DNA of 64,000 nt from Saprospiraceae bacterium. GTDB lineage: Bacteria > Bacteroidota > Bacteroidia > Chitinophagales > Saprospiraceae. The stretch is taken from assembly GCA_027488935.1 (NCBI GenBank), contig JAIYAP010000084.1:1-64000 (forward strand), in the 5' to 3' direction. This document shows positions 8,753 to 18,352 of this stretch, in pieces. Within the stretch, counting starts at the first letter, position 1, and each line of letters opens with the position of its first letter. The notes under the pieces were generated by a model. It ran no database searches and was not told the DNA's origin. It saw only the letters and a list, made by a program, of their open reading frames with translations. The position numbers and the translations under genes were made by a program.

Positions 8753-10696
8753 ATGCAAAGAAAATTTCTTCTGCTCCTGCTTGCAACCCTTTTCCTCTCT
8801 TCCGAGTACGCATTTGCCCAACGAAATTGTGGTGCCATGGATGTCCTGGCACGGCAACTCATGGAAAACCCCGATCTCCAACAACAAATGGAGGAAGTTG
8901 AACGCAACACCGCCGAATTTATCGCGGCAGGTGGCGCAAACGACCGTATTGTAGTGACCATTCCTGTGGTCGTAAACGTTGTGTGGAATACCGCTGCTGA
9001 AAACATCAGCGATCAGCAAATTCAAACACAAATTGATGTGTTAAATGCCGACTTCCGCAAACTCAATGCCGATGCCAATCTGGTGCCTGCCGTTTGGCAA
9101 TCCATAGCAGCCGATGTGGAAGTAAATTTCTGCCTGGCTTCACAAGACCCTTCCGGAGCAGCAACCAATGGCATTCGTCGCCGCCAAACCACCGTTACAG
9201 CGTTCTCAACCAACGACGCTGTTAAATTTACCGCACAAGGCGGTCTGGATATTTGGGATCGCAACAAATACCTCAACCTGTGGGTATGCGACATCAGCGG
9301 TGGCATTTTGGGATATGCACAATTCCCGGGTGGTGCTGCCAGTACGGATGGCGTAGTAATTGATTATCAATACTTTGGTACCATTAATGCATCTGCGCCT
9401 TTCAACAAAGGCCGTACAGGCACCCATGAAGTGGGCCACTGGCTCAACCTCTATCATATCTGGGGCGATGACGGCACTGCTTGTACCGGCTCCGACCAGG
9501 TTGCAGACACGCCAAACCAGGCAGACGAACATTATGGCTGCCCTGTTTTCCCTCAGGTAAGTTGTAGCAATGGCCCGAATGGTGATATGTTTATGAATTA
9601 TATGGACTACACCGACGATGCTTGTATGTATATGTTTACAGCAGGCCAAAAAGCACGCGCACAAGCGTTGTTTGGCGCATCTGGTGCTCGGGTATCCTTG
9701 TTGTCTTCGCCAGGTTGCAACCCGCCAAGCATTACCTGCGGTACGCCAAGCGGTTTGAATGCGACCAGCATCGCACAAACCACGGCAACCCTCAACTGGG
9801 GAACCGTTTCTGGTGCAACTTCTTACAACCTGCAATGGAAGGTTTCTACTTCCAATACCTGGACTACCGTAAGCAACCTGACCAATACAACGTATAATTT
9901 GACGGGTTTAACGGCTTCAACGACCTATAATTATCAGGTTCAGGCGGTATGTACCGGTGGCAACAGCGCTTATTCTACGGCTGCCTCTTTTACAACCCTT
10001 GCAACGGGCGGCGGTGGCAACTGTACCGATGCCTATGAAGCAAACAACACCCGCAACACAGCCAAAGTAATTCCTGTAAATACCGACGTGAAAGCACAAA
10101 TTGCTACGGCAACGGATGTAGACTGGAATCGGTTTTCAAACACCAATGCTACCAGAAATATCAAAATCGATTTGACTACCTTACCTGCTGATTATGACTT
10201 AAAGTTGTATCGCACCTCGAATTTATTGGCAACGTCTGAACTCAGTGGAACAGCCAATGAACAAATTATTCTTAATAACGGCACAGTGTCTACCTCATAT
10301 TACGCGCAAGTGTACGGTTATTTGGGCGCCTTTAGCAATACACAATGCTACACCCTGCGTGTAAGCCTGAGCGCAACTGCTTTCCGTACCGATGGCAGCA
10401 CTGATGGTCCGGTGGAGGAATTTGAAATTCCATTGCAATTGGAAAGCCTCGGTTTCGGTTTATATCCAAACCCTGCAACCAACCAGGTCATTGTGGAGGT
10501 TCCAATGATCGCGGAGCAAGATGTGATGGTTTCCATCATCGATCCTGCCGGTAAAGCGGCTATAACACAGCACCGCACCTTGGGTAAAGGCGACAATCAA
10601 ATCACGTTTGATGTGCAGACCTTACCTGCTGGCGTTTACTTTGTACAAGTACGCAATGGAGAAAGTGTATTGACCCGTAAATTGGTGAAAAACTAA
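8753..10696 (+). CDS. Secreted M43 (pappalysin-type) metalloprotease, FN3, T9SS domain
   Basis: A 647-residue secreted zinc protease. The start chosen is ATG 8753, which places a clean signal peptide (MQRKFLLLLLATLF...FAQ) at the N-terminus; a longer frame to 8669 adds an unlikely extension. The zinc site is HEVGHWLNLYH (225-235), with the family's Met-turn MNYMDY downstream. A fibronectin type III domain covers about 324-418. A beta-rich segment of pre-peptidase C-terminal type follows, then the T9SS sorting domain from about 569 (LYPNPATN ... GVYFVQV ... KLVKN). It is probably exported by the Por system to the surface or medium. Confidence 0.92.
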   Translation: MQRKFLLLLLATLFLSSEYAFAQRNCGAMDVLARQLMENPDLQQQMEEVERNTAEFIAAGGANDRIVVTIPVVVNVVWNTAAENISDQQIQTQIDVLNADFRKLNADANLVPAVWQSIAADVEVNFCLASQDPSGAATNGIRRRQTTVTAFSTNDAVKFTAQGGLDIWDRNKYLNLWVCDISGGILGYAQFPGGAASTDGVVIDYQYFGTINASAPFNKGRTGTHEVGHWLNLYHIWGDDGTACTGSDQVADTPNQADEHYGCPVFPQVSCSNGPNGDMFMNYMDYTDDACMYMFTAGQKARAQALFGASGARVSLLSSPGCNPPSITCGTPSGLNATSIAQTTATLNWGTVSGATSYNLQWKVSTSNTWTTVSNLTNTTYNLTGLTASTTYNYQVQAVCTGGNSAYSTAASFTTLATGGGGNCTDAYEANNTRNTAKVIPVNTDVKAQIATATDVDWNRFSNTNATRNIKIDLTTLPADYDLKLYRTSNLLATSELSGTANEQIILNNGTVSTSYYAQVYGYLGAFSNTQCYTLRVSLSATAFRTDGSTDGPVEEFEIPLQLESLGFGLYPNPATNQVIVEVPMIAEQDVMVSIIDPAGKAAITQHRTLGKGDNQITFDVQTLPAGVYFVQVRNGESVLTRKLVKN

Positions 10697-10733
10697 TATA
10701 TGCGGTTAAAATAGCCTGTTTTAAAGGCAAATA

Positions 10734-10773
10734 AAAAACGCCCGGAACGACAAACGTTGTTCTGGGCGTTTTT
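10734..10773. terminator. Bidirectional terminator
   Basis: AAAAACGCCC and GGGCGTTTTT flank an inner stem GAACGAC/GTTGTTC with the loop AAAC. The hairpin is flanked by A and T runs on both strands. It sits between the convergent M43 protease and lipoprotein genes. Confidence 0.9.
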
Positions 10774-10790
10774 CATGGGCGCCTGTCGGT

Positions 10791-11255
10791 TTACCGCTCT
10801 TGCATATCGCTGTAAAAAATCAGTTCCCAAGCACCTTGATCATTCCGCACAAAACGGCGCTCTAACCCATAATTGGCGGCAGCATAATAAATACGTTCAA
10901 TGACCAGCGCATCGCCCATCATTTCAAAACTGCGTTTAAAATCGCCAGAAGTGTAGTCCACCGTATGATGCATGCGCCATTTGGACAAATCCCATTCTTT
11001 CAGGATACGTTTGTTGTGGGTACTGTCAATGGGCTCAGTCGATTCCCCTTGTAAGGGCCAGGCAATATGCGCGATCTGAAATAGGCTGTCGCTGTGGAAT
11101 TTATCATAAAATGGCATAAAATCGGCAGGTAATTGGCTGGCATCTACCGCTTGGCTAATCTGATCGGGAGAGGAAGGCACACTTTGTTTGGGGCTTTGTG
11201 GTTTACAGCCTGCAATTGCAGCCACCAAAACCAAGGCAACATAAGAAAGACGCAT
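10791..11255 (-). CDS. Lipoprotein, DUF4348-like
   Basis: A protein of 154 residues that starts MRLSYVALVLVAAIAGC, a typical lipoprotein signal with lipobox and Cys17. The start at 11255 was preferred over an upstream in-frame start because it gives this signal. The body (FMPFYDKFHSDSLFQIAHIAWPLQG ...) resembles the DUF4348 family of Bacteroidota, whose function is unknown. It is likely anchored in the periplasm or outer membrane. It converges on the M43 protease gene. Confidence 0.75.
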   Translation of the reverse strand: MRLSYVALVLVAAIAGCKPQSPKQSVPSSPDQISQAVDASQLPADFMPFYDKFHSDSLFQIAHIAWPLQGESTEPIDSTHNKRILKEWDLSKWRMHHTVDYTSGDFKRSFEMMGDALVIERIYYAAANYGLERRFVRNDQGAWELIFYSDMQER

Positions 11256-11417
11256 ATTTAAAGAATGGCTTGTTAAGAATGCACAAATAACGTTGAATAT
11301 TTGCAATTCTTGTTGAGCCTCCTCCTTGCCACCCGGTTTTTATTTCATCCAAGTACTAAAGCCGGAAACCGATACAGCGGGCGCTTTGTAAAGGAATAGC
11401 ACCTTCTAAATAATCGA

Positions 11418-11452
11418 TTTACAGCCGTAAATACTTGATTTACGGCTGTAAA
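11418..11452 (-). terminator. Perfect 14-bp hairpin after the BNR gene
   Basis: TTTACAGCCGTAAA, the loop TACTTGA, then TTTACGGCTGTAAA. It begins about 10 bp after the stop of the BNR-repeat gene on the minus strand. There is no clean T run behind it, so it may be a transcript-stabilising hairpin rather than an intrinsic terminator. The rest of the gap 11256-11417 shows no gene. Confidence 0.6.
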
Positions 11453-11462
11453 CAGATATAAC

Positions 11463-14400
11463 CTACCCCACCATCAACTTTTTAACCAAACCATTCCCCA
11501 ACGACACATAATACACCCCTGGCGCAACACCCGTCAAATCCAATCGATACTCGGTGCTGCCTGCCGGCAAGCGTTCGCTGCGGATTAAACGGCCTGTACC
11601 ATCCAGGAGTTGTACAAGGGCTTCATTTTCAACGTTTTCCGAAAAACTTAACAGCACATACGAACTTGCAGGGTTGGGATAAATACGCCAATCTGCATTT
11701 TTCTGAACCACTGTTGGCACTGAAACCAATTCTGTCGGCTTATTACAAATCGGTAATACACCCGAAACTGCTGCCCAGGCACTCTGGCTGGTGCCCGGAC
11801 ATACATACCGCAAAGCCACTTGAACCTGCGTACCATTCGCGGCATCCAAATCCAACGCATAACTTTTCACCTGCCCGATATTGCCCAAAACGGTCCATAA
11901 AGCACTGTTACCCTGCCGATAACGCAATTGGTAAGTACCACTTGCCGGACCTTCCCAACTGATCATAATCGGGTTGCAAGGCGTTATATTCAAGGCAATA
12001 TTTGCAGGTTTTACCGGCTTGCCGCCACTCGTAATGGTGTAACTTTGGGTATTACTGATGCCGTTTGCATCGGTTACCGTCACCGTATAAATGCCTTCTG
12101 ATACTGCATCCAACCAGGGGCCAATGCGGCCATCTGACCATTCGTAAATCAAAGGTGGCGTGCCGCCTGTGCCTTTTACCAGAATTTCACCTGAGCCTGC
12201 ACCGCAATTGGACGGATAAGACACGCCGGATATGCTCATATTATCCAGTACAAAATCCCAAATGCCCCGTCCGTGGGTACCAAAACGCACCAAATTTTTA
12301 CTGGCAATATATTCCACGGAATAAACAGTTTGTAGTGGCATGGTTTCGTCGCGCAGGCTAAACCATTTTTTTGCGGCAACATCATATACATACGGCCCGT
12401 TATCAGTAGCCGCAAACAAAAATTGCTCATCTGGCGAACTGGCAATTTCCTGCACTAAGGTGCCCGGCAAGCCATCCGAAATCGCCGTAAAGGTCAATCC
12501 ACCATCATTAGATTCCCAAACAGGCGGATTAGAATAGCCCGAACCACTAAACCATACTTTATTAGGGTTTATTTTGGACGCTAAAATGCAGGAACCATAC
12601 AGGTAAAAACCATTTGGGCCATCAAAACCGGTGGCTTTCTGCCAGTTTCCGCCCTGATTTTTCCGAAAAAAAGTACCATCATCGGTAGCAACATAATAAC
12701 GACCATTAAGCGGACTGACGGCAATTGCCGAAATCAGCGCACTGCCATTGTTGCTGTTTGGTTTAAAATCATAAGCATCCTGGGTTGCCGTAATATCGTA
12801 AGGAGCCTGTTCACTTGCCGTTAATTCAACCAAATGAGAGCCGGAACCGCCATTCAGATTGCCACCGCCAATCAAAATTTTATTCAAACCAGGCAAATGG
12901 GCGTATTCTGCAGTAGGCAGCATCCAACCTACATTAGGCAAATCATCGCCCGTCATCACCCAGTTTGAATCCCACCAGTCGTTGCTCGTTTTGGGTGCAT
13001 GGTGGTACGAAATATCGCCGCCCGGATATTGTTTCCAAAAATGGGTGCCATTGGCGGAAAATACCATGTGCCCGTAATCGCCCGAAACGACCTGGGTAAA
13101 AGGCAAAGAACCATATGGCGCTACACCCGCCGTACTTGCACGCTGATAACCCTGGTCTTGCGAACCTGCATACACATAGTTCGGATCGGTTGGATCGGTG
13201 CGCACATCATAATATTGGCTCACATTCAGGCCTGTTAAGGACAAATTTTGAGTCGTTTGCAGGAAATTATACGAAACATACATGCCACCGTGATTGGGCA
13301 CCAGTGCAAATTCCTGGTTGTTGCTTTTTCTAAAAAACTCGATTTGCATGATGTCCGCGTGCAATTTATTCGGAACATCCCCATAATATTCCCACCACTC
13401 GTTCACCAGATTCCAGGAAGTACCACCGTTGGTACTTCGATAGCAATTTACTTCTCCATAAAACAACCTGGCCGGATCGGACAACGACACTTCCATGCCC
13501 ACTGACCAGGCGCCGGAAGGGGTGGTACCACGCAAGGTCCAGGTGGTACCATTGTTGTTGGATCGATAAACTGTTTTACGATCGGTCATGGCATAAAAGG
13601 TGAGGGTACCGTTGGTAGCGCGATGGCCGCGCAACTGACAACTAGTATTGGTGGGCAAGGTGCTGTTGGTGGCAACAGTGGTTACGGTTGTGCCATTCAC
13701 ACTCGAAAGTCTGTTGCTTTGATTGAGCAAATAACATTCGGTAGTGCCGTACGGATTCCACATCGACACTTGATCGGAGTTTCCATGGGCAAAAACGGTG
13801 ACCAAATTAAAGGTTTTACCCAAATCGGAGGAGTAATACAGTTGCACACGGGGCGCCCAGGGCGTTGCATCCCAGGTAAGTACAGTGTAGTATATTTTAA
13901 CCGTACTACCGTCTTTTGCTGCAATCAATTGCATCGGACCACCCCAGCCGTCGTAATAATTCCAACCACTGGCTTCGGTAAAACTAACGCCTTCATCGTC
14001 CGAATACCATATTTTTTTGCCGATGGCCGTCAAAATTCTTTGGCCGCCACCCGGTTTTGAAAATACTTGTAAAATATCGGTATTAAAACGCAAATTGCGG
14101 TTCAATTCCGTCCAGTTATTGCCACTTAAAGCACCGCGCCAAAGCGTCCCACCTGCCGAAATCGTATAAATTTGATCACTTGAAGGCACATAATCAATGG
14201 CAATAACACTGCCAGCCTGGTTTAAAGAGCCACGCTCAAACCAGGCCGCTTTAATTTTGCCATTGGCAAAAGTGCCCGCTGATTTTGCCGGACTTAACGC
14301 TGCCGCTTGTTGCAAATAATCCTGTACCATCACCGATTCATTCGCTCGTTTCCAGTCGATACCAGGTGCTGCGCGGTGTTGTAAAGTCAGAAATTGTTCG

Positions 14401-14522
14401 CGTAACTTCATTTTACCACCCTCCCCTTCATCTTCCTCAAAAGGAACAGGAGACGCTTTTTTACATTGTGCAAATAAGAGTGCGAGGCAGAGCAACGGAA
14501 AAAACAGTAGACGATTTTGCAT
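11463..14522 (-). CDS. BNR/sortilin-type repeat protein with SprB-like repeat and T9SS domain
   Basis: A 1019-residue exported protein. Residues 1-20 end in LFAQC, a lipobox with Cys20. The region of about 100-750 has repeated Asp/Ser-box-like motifs (YSDDEGVSFT, RSNNNGTTWT, RSTNGGTSWN, ESNDGGLTFT) typical of BNR/VPS10 beta-propellers. A SprB-like repeat follows (about 760-835, GEILVKGTGGTPPLIYEWSDG), then an FN3-like module. The T9SS sorting domain starts near 946 (IYPNPASSYV ... PGVYYVSL). The propeller could bind glycans or proteins; no catalytic function is visible. Having both a lipobox and a T9SS domain is unusual. Confidence 0.85.
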   Translation of the reverse strand: MQNRLLFFPLLCLALLFAQCKKASPVPFEEDEGEGGKMKLREQFLTLQHRAAPGIDWKRANESVMVQDYLQQAAALSPAKSAGTFANGKIKAAWFERGSLNQAGSVIAIDYVPSSDQIYTISAGGTLWRGALSGNNWTELNRNLRFNTDILQVFSKPGGGQRILTAIGKKIWYSDDEGVSFTEASGWNYYDGWGGPMQLIAAKDGSTVKIYYTVLTWDATPWAPRVQLYYSSDLGKTFNLVTVFAHGNSDQVSMWNPYGTTECYLLNQSNRLSSVNGTTVTTVATNSTLPTNTSCQLRGHRATNGTLTFYAMTDRKTVYRSNNNGTTWTLRGTTPSGAWSVGMEVSLSDPARLFYGEVNCYRSTNGGTSWNLVNEWWEYYGDVPNKLHADIMQIEFFRKSNNQEFALVPNHGGMYVSYNFLQTTQNLSLTGLNVSQYYDVRTDPTDPNYVYAGSQDQGYQRASTAGVAPYGSLPFTQVVSGDYGHMVFSANGTHFWKQYPGGDISYHHAPKTSNDWWDSNWVMTGDDLPNVGWMLPTAEYAHLPGLNKILIGGGNLNGGSGSHLVELTASEQAPYDITATQDAYDFKPNSNNGSALISAIAVSPLNGRYYVATDDGTFFRKNQGGNWQKATGFDGPNGFYLYGSCILASKINPNKVWFSGSGYSNPPVWESNDGGLTFTAISDGLPGTLVQEIASSPDEQFLFAATDNGPYVYDVAAKKWFSLRDETMPLQTVYSVEYIASKNLVRFGTHGRGIWDFVLDNMSISGVSYPSNCGAGSGEILVKGTGGTPPLIYEWSDGRIGPWLDAVSEGIYTVTVTDANGISNTQSYTITSGGKPVKPANIALNITPCNPIMISWEGPASGTYQLRYRQGNSALWTVLGNIGQVKSYALDLDAANGTQVQVALRYVCPGTSQSAWAAVSGVLPICNKPTELVSVPTVVQKNADWRIYPNPASSYVLLSFSENVENEALVQLLDGTGRLIRSERLPAGSTEYRLDLTGVAPGVYYVSLGNGLVKKLMVG

Positions 14523-14537
14523 GAGATAGCATTTTAT

Positions 14538-14590
14538 TAAGGTCGGAAAGATAAAAAGATATTTACGTTTCTATCTTAAATACGACCTTA
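14538..14590. promoter_or_regulatory. Inverted-repeat arms in the divergent promoter region
   Basis: TAAGGTCG (14538-14545) and CGACCTTA (14583-14590) are exact inverted copies, and AAGATA (14548-14553) and TATCTT (14572-14577) form an inner pair. They lie between the divergent BNR and helicase genes and could be regulator half-sites. Confidence 0.4.
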
Positions 14591-14613
14591 GCAGCCAAAA
14601 CAAGACAAAAATT

Positions 14614-17600
14614 GTGGCACACCCAACACCCGAAAATACAAGTCCGGCACTCAAGATCACCGTGTTATCTGCTGGTGCAGGCAGTGGCAAAACTTACACC
14701 TTAACCGGCCGCATGGTGGACCTGCTCAAAGCGGGCATTCGACCCAACGGCATCATAGCCACTACTTTTACCCAAAAAGCAGCCGCCGAATTGCAGGAAC
14801 GTGTACGCGTACGCCTGCTGGAGGAAGGTATGAGTGAAGCCGCCAATGGATTGGGCAGCGCCCTGATCGGCACCGTACACAGTATTGGCACGCGTTTATT
14901 GCAGCGTTTTGCCTTCGAAGCGGGGGTGTCGCCGTTGGTGGAAATTATTGCTGAAAATGATGGACAACGGCTGTTCAATGAGTCGCTCTCCCAGGTTTTG
15001 ACCGAAAAAAGGATCGAGGAAATGAACCGCCTGGCCGACCGGCTGGGTTTGAGTAAAAAAACGTATGGCGATGCCTACGATTGGCGACGGGTAATCCGCG
15101 ACCTCACGGATGTAGCACGCGCCAATAATTTCTCGCGGGAAGTGCTGGAAATCAGCAAATTAAAATCCTGGGAATCCTTTGAGCGCCTACTTCCACCTGT
15201 ACAACCGCGCGATGAAACAACCTGGAACAACCAACTCTTGAGTTTGCTCGATCAAACGGCCGAAGCCTTGGATGCGAACACAGCAGACACCACCAAAGCC
15301 ACCCGTGAGGCCGCTGAAACCTTGCGCGCGTTGCAAAACCAACTCAAATGGCGCGAAGAATTGTACTGGCATGAATGGGTAAAAATTGGCAAAACCAATG
15401 TTGCCGTAAAAAGCCGGGATCTGTTTGAGCCGCTGAGGGAGTTTGCGCGCAGCCACGATGCCCACCATCAGTTTCACGCCGATGTAAAAGGCTTTATTTA
15501 CCTCGTTTTTGATATTGCCATGGATGCGCTCGGCGAATTTGAAGCGTACAAGCAAAAACGCGGGCTGATTGATTATACCGACATGGAAACCTATGTCAGC
15601 AAGTTGCTGCGCATCGATGCCGTGCGCCAAACCCTGCAGGAGGAAATGGACCTGTTGTTGGTTGATGAATTTCAGGATACCTCCCCCATCCAACTCGATA
15701 TCTTTTTGCAACTCAGCCAGTTGGCCAAACACTCCATCTGGGTGGGCGACCCAAAACAAAGCATTTACGGCTTCCGGGGGGCCGATCCTGCTTTGATGAA
15801 AGCCATTATTGATGCTACTGGAGGTATTCTGGACGAAAATATTTTGAAAAAATCCTGGCGCAGTCGAGCCGACCTTGTAAATGCGGTCAATGCTATTTTT
15901 ACCAAAGCCTTCCACGATGCCCCGCCCGATCAAGTGGCCCTCGAACCGGTTTCAACCATCGCCCAAGAACAGGCTGTGCTTGACGCCCAATTACCCAACC
16001 GTATGCCTGGCGAGGACCATCGCGCCCTCATTCACTGGCGACTTTTGAGTGAAGCAGACGAGCGCAAAACACCCGGGGCTCCCTGGACAGAAAATGCGAT
16101 TGCTGCCAAAATTCAGGCATTATTAACACGTGAAACACCTGTTTTTAATAAAAAAAGGGATCAAATTCGGCCGGTGCAACCTTGCGACATTGCCGTGTTG
16201 TGCCGCAACAACAGCGGTTGCCAAGCCATTGCCGATGCTTTACACCGCATCGGCATTAAAGCGGCCATCGCGCGCGTGGGCCTGCTCGAAACCCAGGAAG
16301 CGCGCCTGACATTGGCCTGCATGCGCTACTTGCTCACCGCCGCCGATGCCTTGAGCGCCGCCGAAATTGTATGCATGCTGGGCGGCCAACCCTTGGAACA
16401 ACTCGTAGAACACCGCTTAGCATGGTTGCAAAGCCTGGATGCGCCTGCAACACCACTGCCCGAAACCGACGAAATCAGCGAACCCATTCCACCCTACCAC
16501 CGCGCATCGGGTAGTTGGTTGCGCGAAGACCCGTTTTTGCAAAAACTAAACCGCCTGCGCAGCCATACCACCGATTTGAGTGCTGCCGAAATCCTCAATT
16601 TACTTTTAAATGAACTGGATTTGCGCCGCATCGCCGCACAATGGGGCAACCCGGCACAACGCCTGGATAACCTCGATCGCCTGCGGTATTATGCGCTCGA
16701 ATACGAATCCGCTTGCAACCGCCTGCACTCGGCCGCATCGTTGGGCGGATTATTGCTTTGGCTGAACCAACTTGCTGAAAATGAACAGGATGCACAAGGC
16801 GCTGGCGATAGCCCCGATGCGATCAAAGTGCTCACATACCACCGCAGTAAGGGCTTGGAATACCCCATTACCATTTGTCATAACCTGGATCAAGCGCTGA
16901 AAGAACAAATTTGGGGCATTAATCTGGTTGCCGAACTGGAAACACCCGATTTGAATAACATTCTGGGTAACCGCTGGATGCGCTTTTGGGTAAATCCTTA
17001 TGCGGATCAATTGCGCGGCACACAGCTGGAGGAAGCCTTACATACCAGTCCTGCGTGGAAAATTGCACAAAAAGTGGCCCTCGAAGAAGAAGCCCGTTTG
17101 TTGTATGTGGGGCTCACACGCGCCCGCGACTACCTGATTTTTCCGGGTACCACCCGTGGGTTCAAGTGGCTCAACAGGGTGTTCAATCAAGGCGACGAAT
17201 CCATTCCGACCTTTGATCCACATACAGATGAAACGCCGTTTTATTGGAACAATGAATTGATTTACTGTCAGTTAGAACAACAAACATTTCCCCGCGAATT
17301 TCCAGAATCCTTGCCAGATTTGTCACCCGTGCCATTTCATCCCGAACGAAAAGGCCGCAACAACAACCCGCAAACCAATTTGTGGATAGATCCATTGACG
17401 GAAATTGCGCCGGGCCCTGCCCCACAAACAGCCGATCCACTTCCTTTTGCAGCCTGGCTGGAATACAAAGGCGATTATTCGGCCAATATAAGTAAAGCAG
17501 TACAAGCAGCCTGCGCAGCCATACAACCAGGCATGCCCCCGGTGCACATCCAGCAATTGGCCCAACAGCAAGTAGACATTCGAGAATTGAAAGATAGCCT

Positions 17601-17943
17601 GCCGGTAGAGGTCCTGGCTCAACAAGTAGATGCTTTTCAACGGTTTATCATGCAACAATTTGCACCAAAAACCATGTTTGCAAAACACTCCTTAGCAGCC
17701 AGCTTTGGCAAACGACAACTGCGCCTGGAGGTCGATTTATATTGGGAAAATAGCACAGCAGCGGGCATCGTCCTGTTTGCACCTTTTGCCGAAGGCATGA
17801 AAAAATGGAAAACGCAGGCCCAGCAAAAAGCACAAATATTGGCCTGGTGCCAATTGATCCTGCACCAAATGCATCCCAACAAATCCCTGCACTATTGGAT
17901 CATTTTTCCAATAGAAGGGCAGGCGGTTCAAGTGCGTTTTTAA
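14614..17943 (+). CDS. UvrD/AddA-like superfamily 1 helicase
   Basis: A 1109-residue DNA helicase, probably for recombinational repair. Motifs: Walker A GAGSGKT (21-27), motif II VDEFQDTSP (D351), GDPKQSIYGFRGAD (from 378), the late motif KVLTYHRSKGLEYP and motif VI YVGLTRARD (from about 831). Size and order fit the AddA/RecB group. The C-terminal 80 residues look like the end of a PD-(D/E)XK nuclease fold (RLEVDLYWENSTAAGIVLF) but the usual D...(D/E)xK catalytic set is not recognisable. The start is GTG 14614, since the next ATG would remove Walker A. No AddB partner is present in the window. It overlaps the next gene by 4 bp, tail to tail. Confidence 0.87.
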   Translation: MAHPTPENTSPALKITVLSAGAGSGKTYTLTGRMVDLLKAGIRPNGIIATTFTQKAAAELQERVRVRLLEEGMSEAANGLGSALIGTVHSIGTRLLQRFAFEAGVSPLVEIIAENDGQRLFNESLSQVLTEKRIEEMNRLADRLGLSKKTYGDAYDWRRVIRDLTDVARANNFSREVLEISKLKSWESFERLLPPVQPRDETTWNNQLLSLLDQTAEALDANTADTTKATREAAETLRALQNQLKWREELYWHEWVKIGKTNVAVKSRDLFEPLREFARSHDAHHQFHADVKGFIYLVFDIAMDALGEFEAYKQKRGLIDYTDMETYVSKLLRIDAVRQTLQEEMDLLLVDEFQDTSPIQLDIFLQLSQLAKHSIWVGDPKQSIYGFRGADPALMKAIIDATGGILDENILKKSWRSRADLVNAVNAIFTKAFHDAPPDQVALEPVSTIAQEQAVLDAQLPNRMPGEDHRALIHWRLLSEADERKTPGAPWTENAIAAKIQALLTRETPVFNKKRDQIRPVQPCDIAVLCRNNSGCQAIADALHRIGIKAAIARVGLLETQEARLTLACMRYLLTAADALSAAEIVCMLGGQPLEQLVEHRLAWLQSLDAPATPLPETDEISEPIPPYHRASGSWLREDPFLQKLNRLRSHTTDLSAAEILNLLLNELDLRRIAAQWGNPAQRLDNLDRLRYYALEYESACNRLHSAASLGGLLLWLNQLAENEQDAQGAGDSPDAIKVLTYHRSKGLEYPITICHNLDQALKEQIWGINLVAELETPDLNNILGNRWMRFWVNPYADQLRGTQLEEALHTSPAWKIAQKVALEEEARLLYVGLTRARDYLIFPGTTRGFKWLNRVFNQGDESIPTFDPHTDETPFYWNNELIYCQLEQQTFPREFPESLPDLSPVPFHPERKGRNNNPQTNLWIDPLTEIAPGPAPQTADPLPFAAWLEYKGDYSANISKAVQAACAAIQPGMPPVHIQQLAQQQVDIRELKDSLPVEVLAQQVDAFQRFIMQQFAPKTMFAKHSLAASFGKRQLRLEVDLYWENSTAAGIVLFAPFAEGMKKWKTQAQQKAQILAWCQLILHQMHPNKSLHYWIIFPIEGQAVQVRF

Positions 17944-18155
17944 ACCGTACCGTACAAATAAGCAAAAATTCCGAACGCAATGGTGCCAATCAACACACCC
18001 AAACCCAAGGCGCGGTCGTCGTTTACTTTCCAGAAAAATAAACCTGCCAGTAAACCACCAGCAACCACCACCAGATAGTGAAATGCATACTGGAGCGCTA
18101 CAAAGGCCACAAATGTGAAAACAGCGCGCACGGCAACGGAAAAAATGAAATTCAT
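17940..18155 (-). CDS. Small membrane protein
   Basis: A 71-residue protein that is almost entirely hydrophobic, with two to three membrane segments (FIFSVAVRAVFTFVAFVAL, YLVVVAGGLLAGLFFW, LGVLIGTIAFGIFAYLYG) and one short charged loop (KVNDDRA). Family not recognised. The frame is supported by its composition and by the tail-to-tail packing with the helicase gene. Confidence 0.6.
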   Translation of the reverse strand: MNFIFSVAVRAVFTFVAFVALQYAFHYLVVVAGGLLAGLFFWKVNDDRALGLGVLIGTIAFGIFAYLYGTV

Positions 18156-18287
18156 GTCCTGATTTTTGTGGCAAACTTAATGAACTGCCCGATCATTTTA
18201 CACAGACAATTGCCTTTCATCTTTCTGGCTTAATAATTGTCGCATGTATTGTATCCTAGATTTGAAAGCTGCTTGCCGGAAAAAATC

Positions 18288-18295
18288 TACCTTTG
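18288..18295 (+). promoter_or_regulatory. Candidate -7 box (TACCTTTG)
   Basis: An exact match to TAnnTTTG about 58 bp upstream of the nucleotidyltransferase ATG. The rest of the gap 18156-18352 shows no gene. Confidence 0.5.
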
Positions 18296-18352
18296 TAATC
18301 TAGTACGTTGTTACTTGGCCGCCTTGCGGTGAAACCTCTGTTTGTCTCTAAA

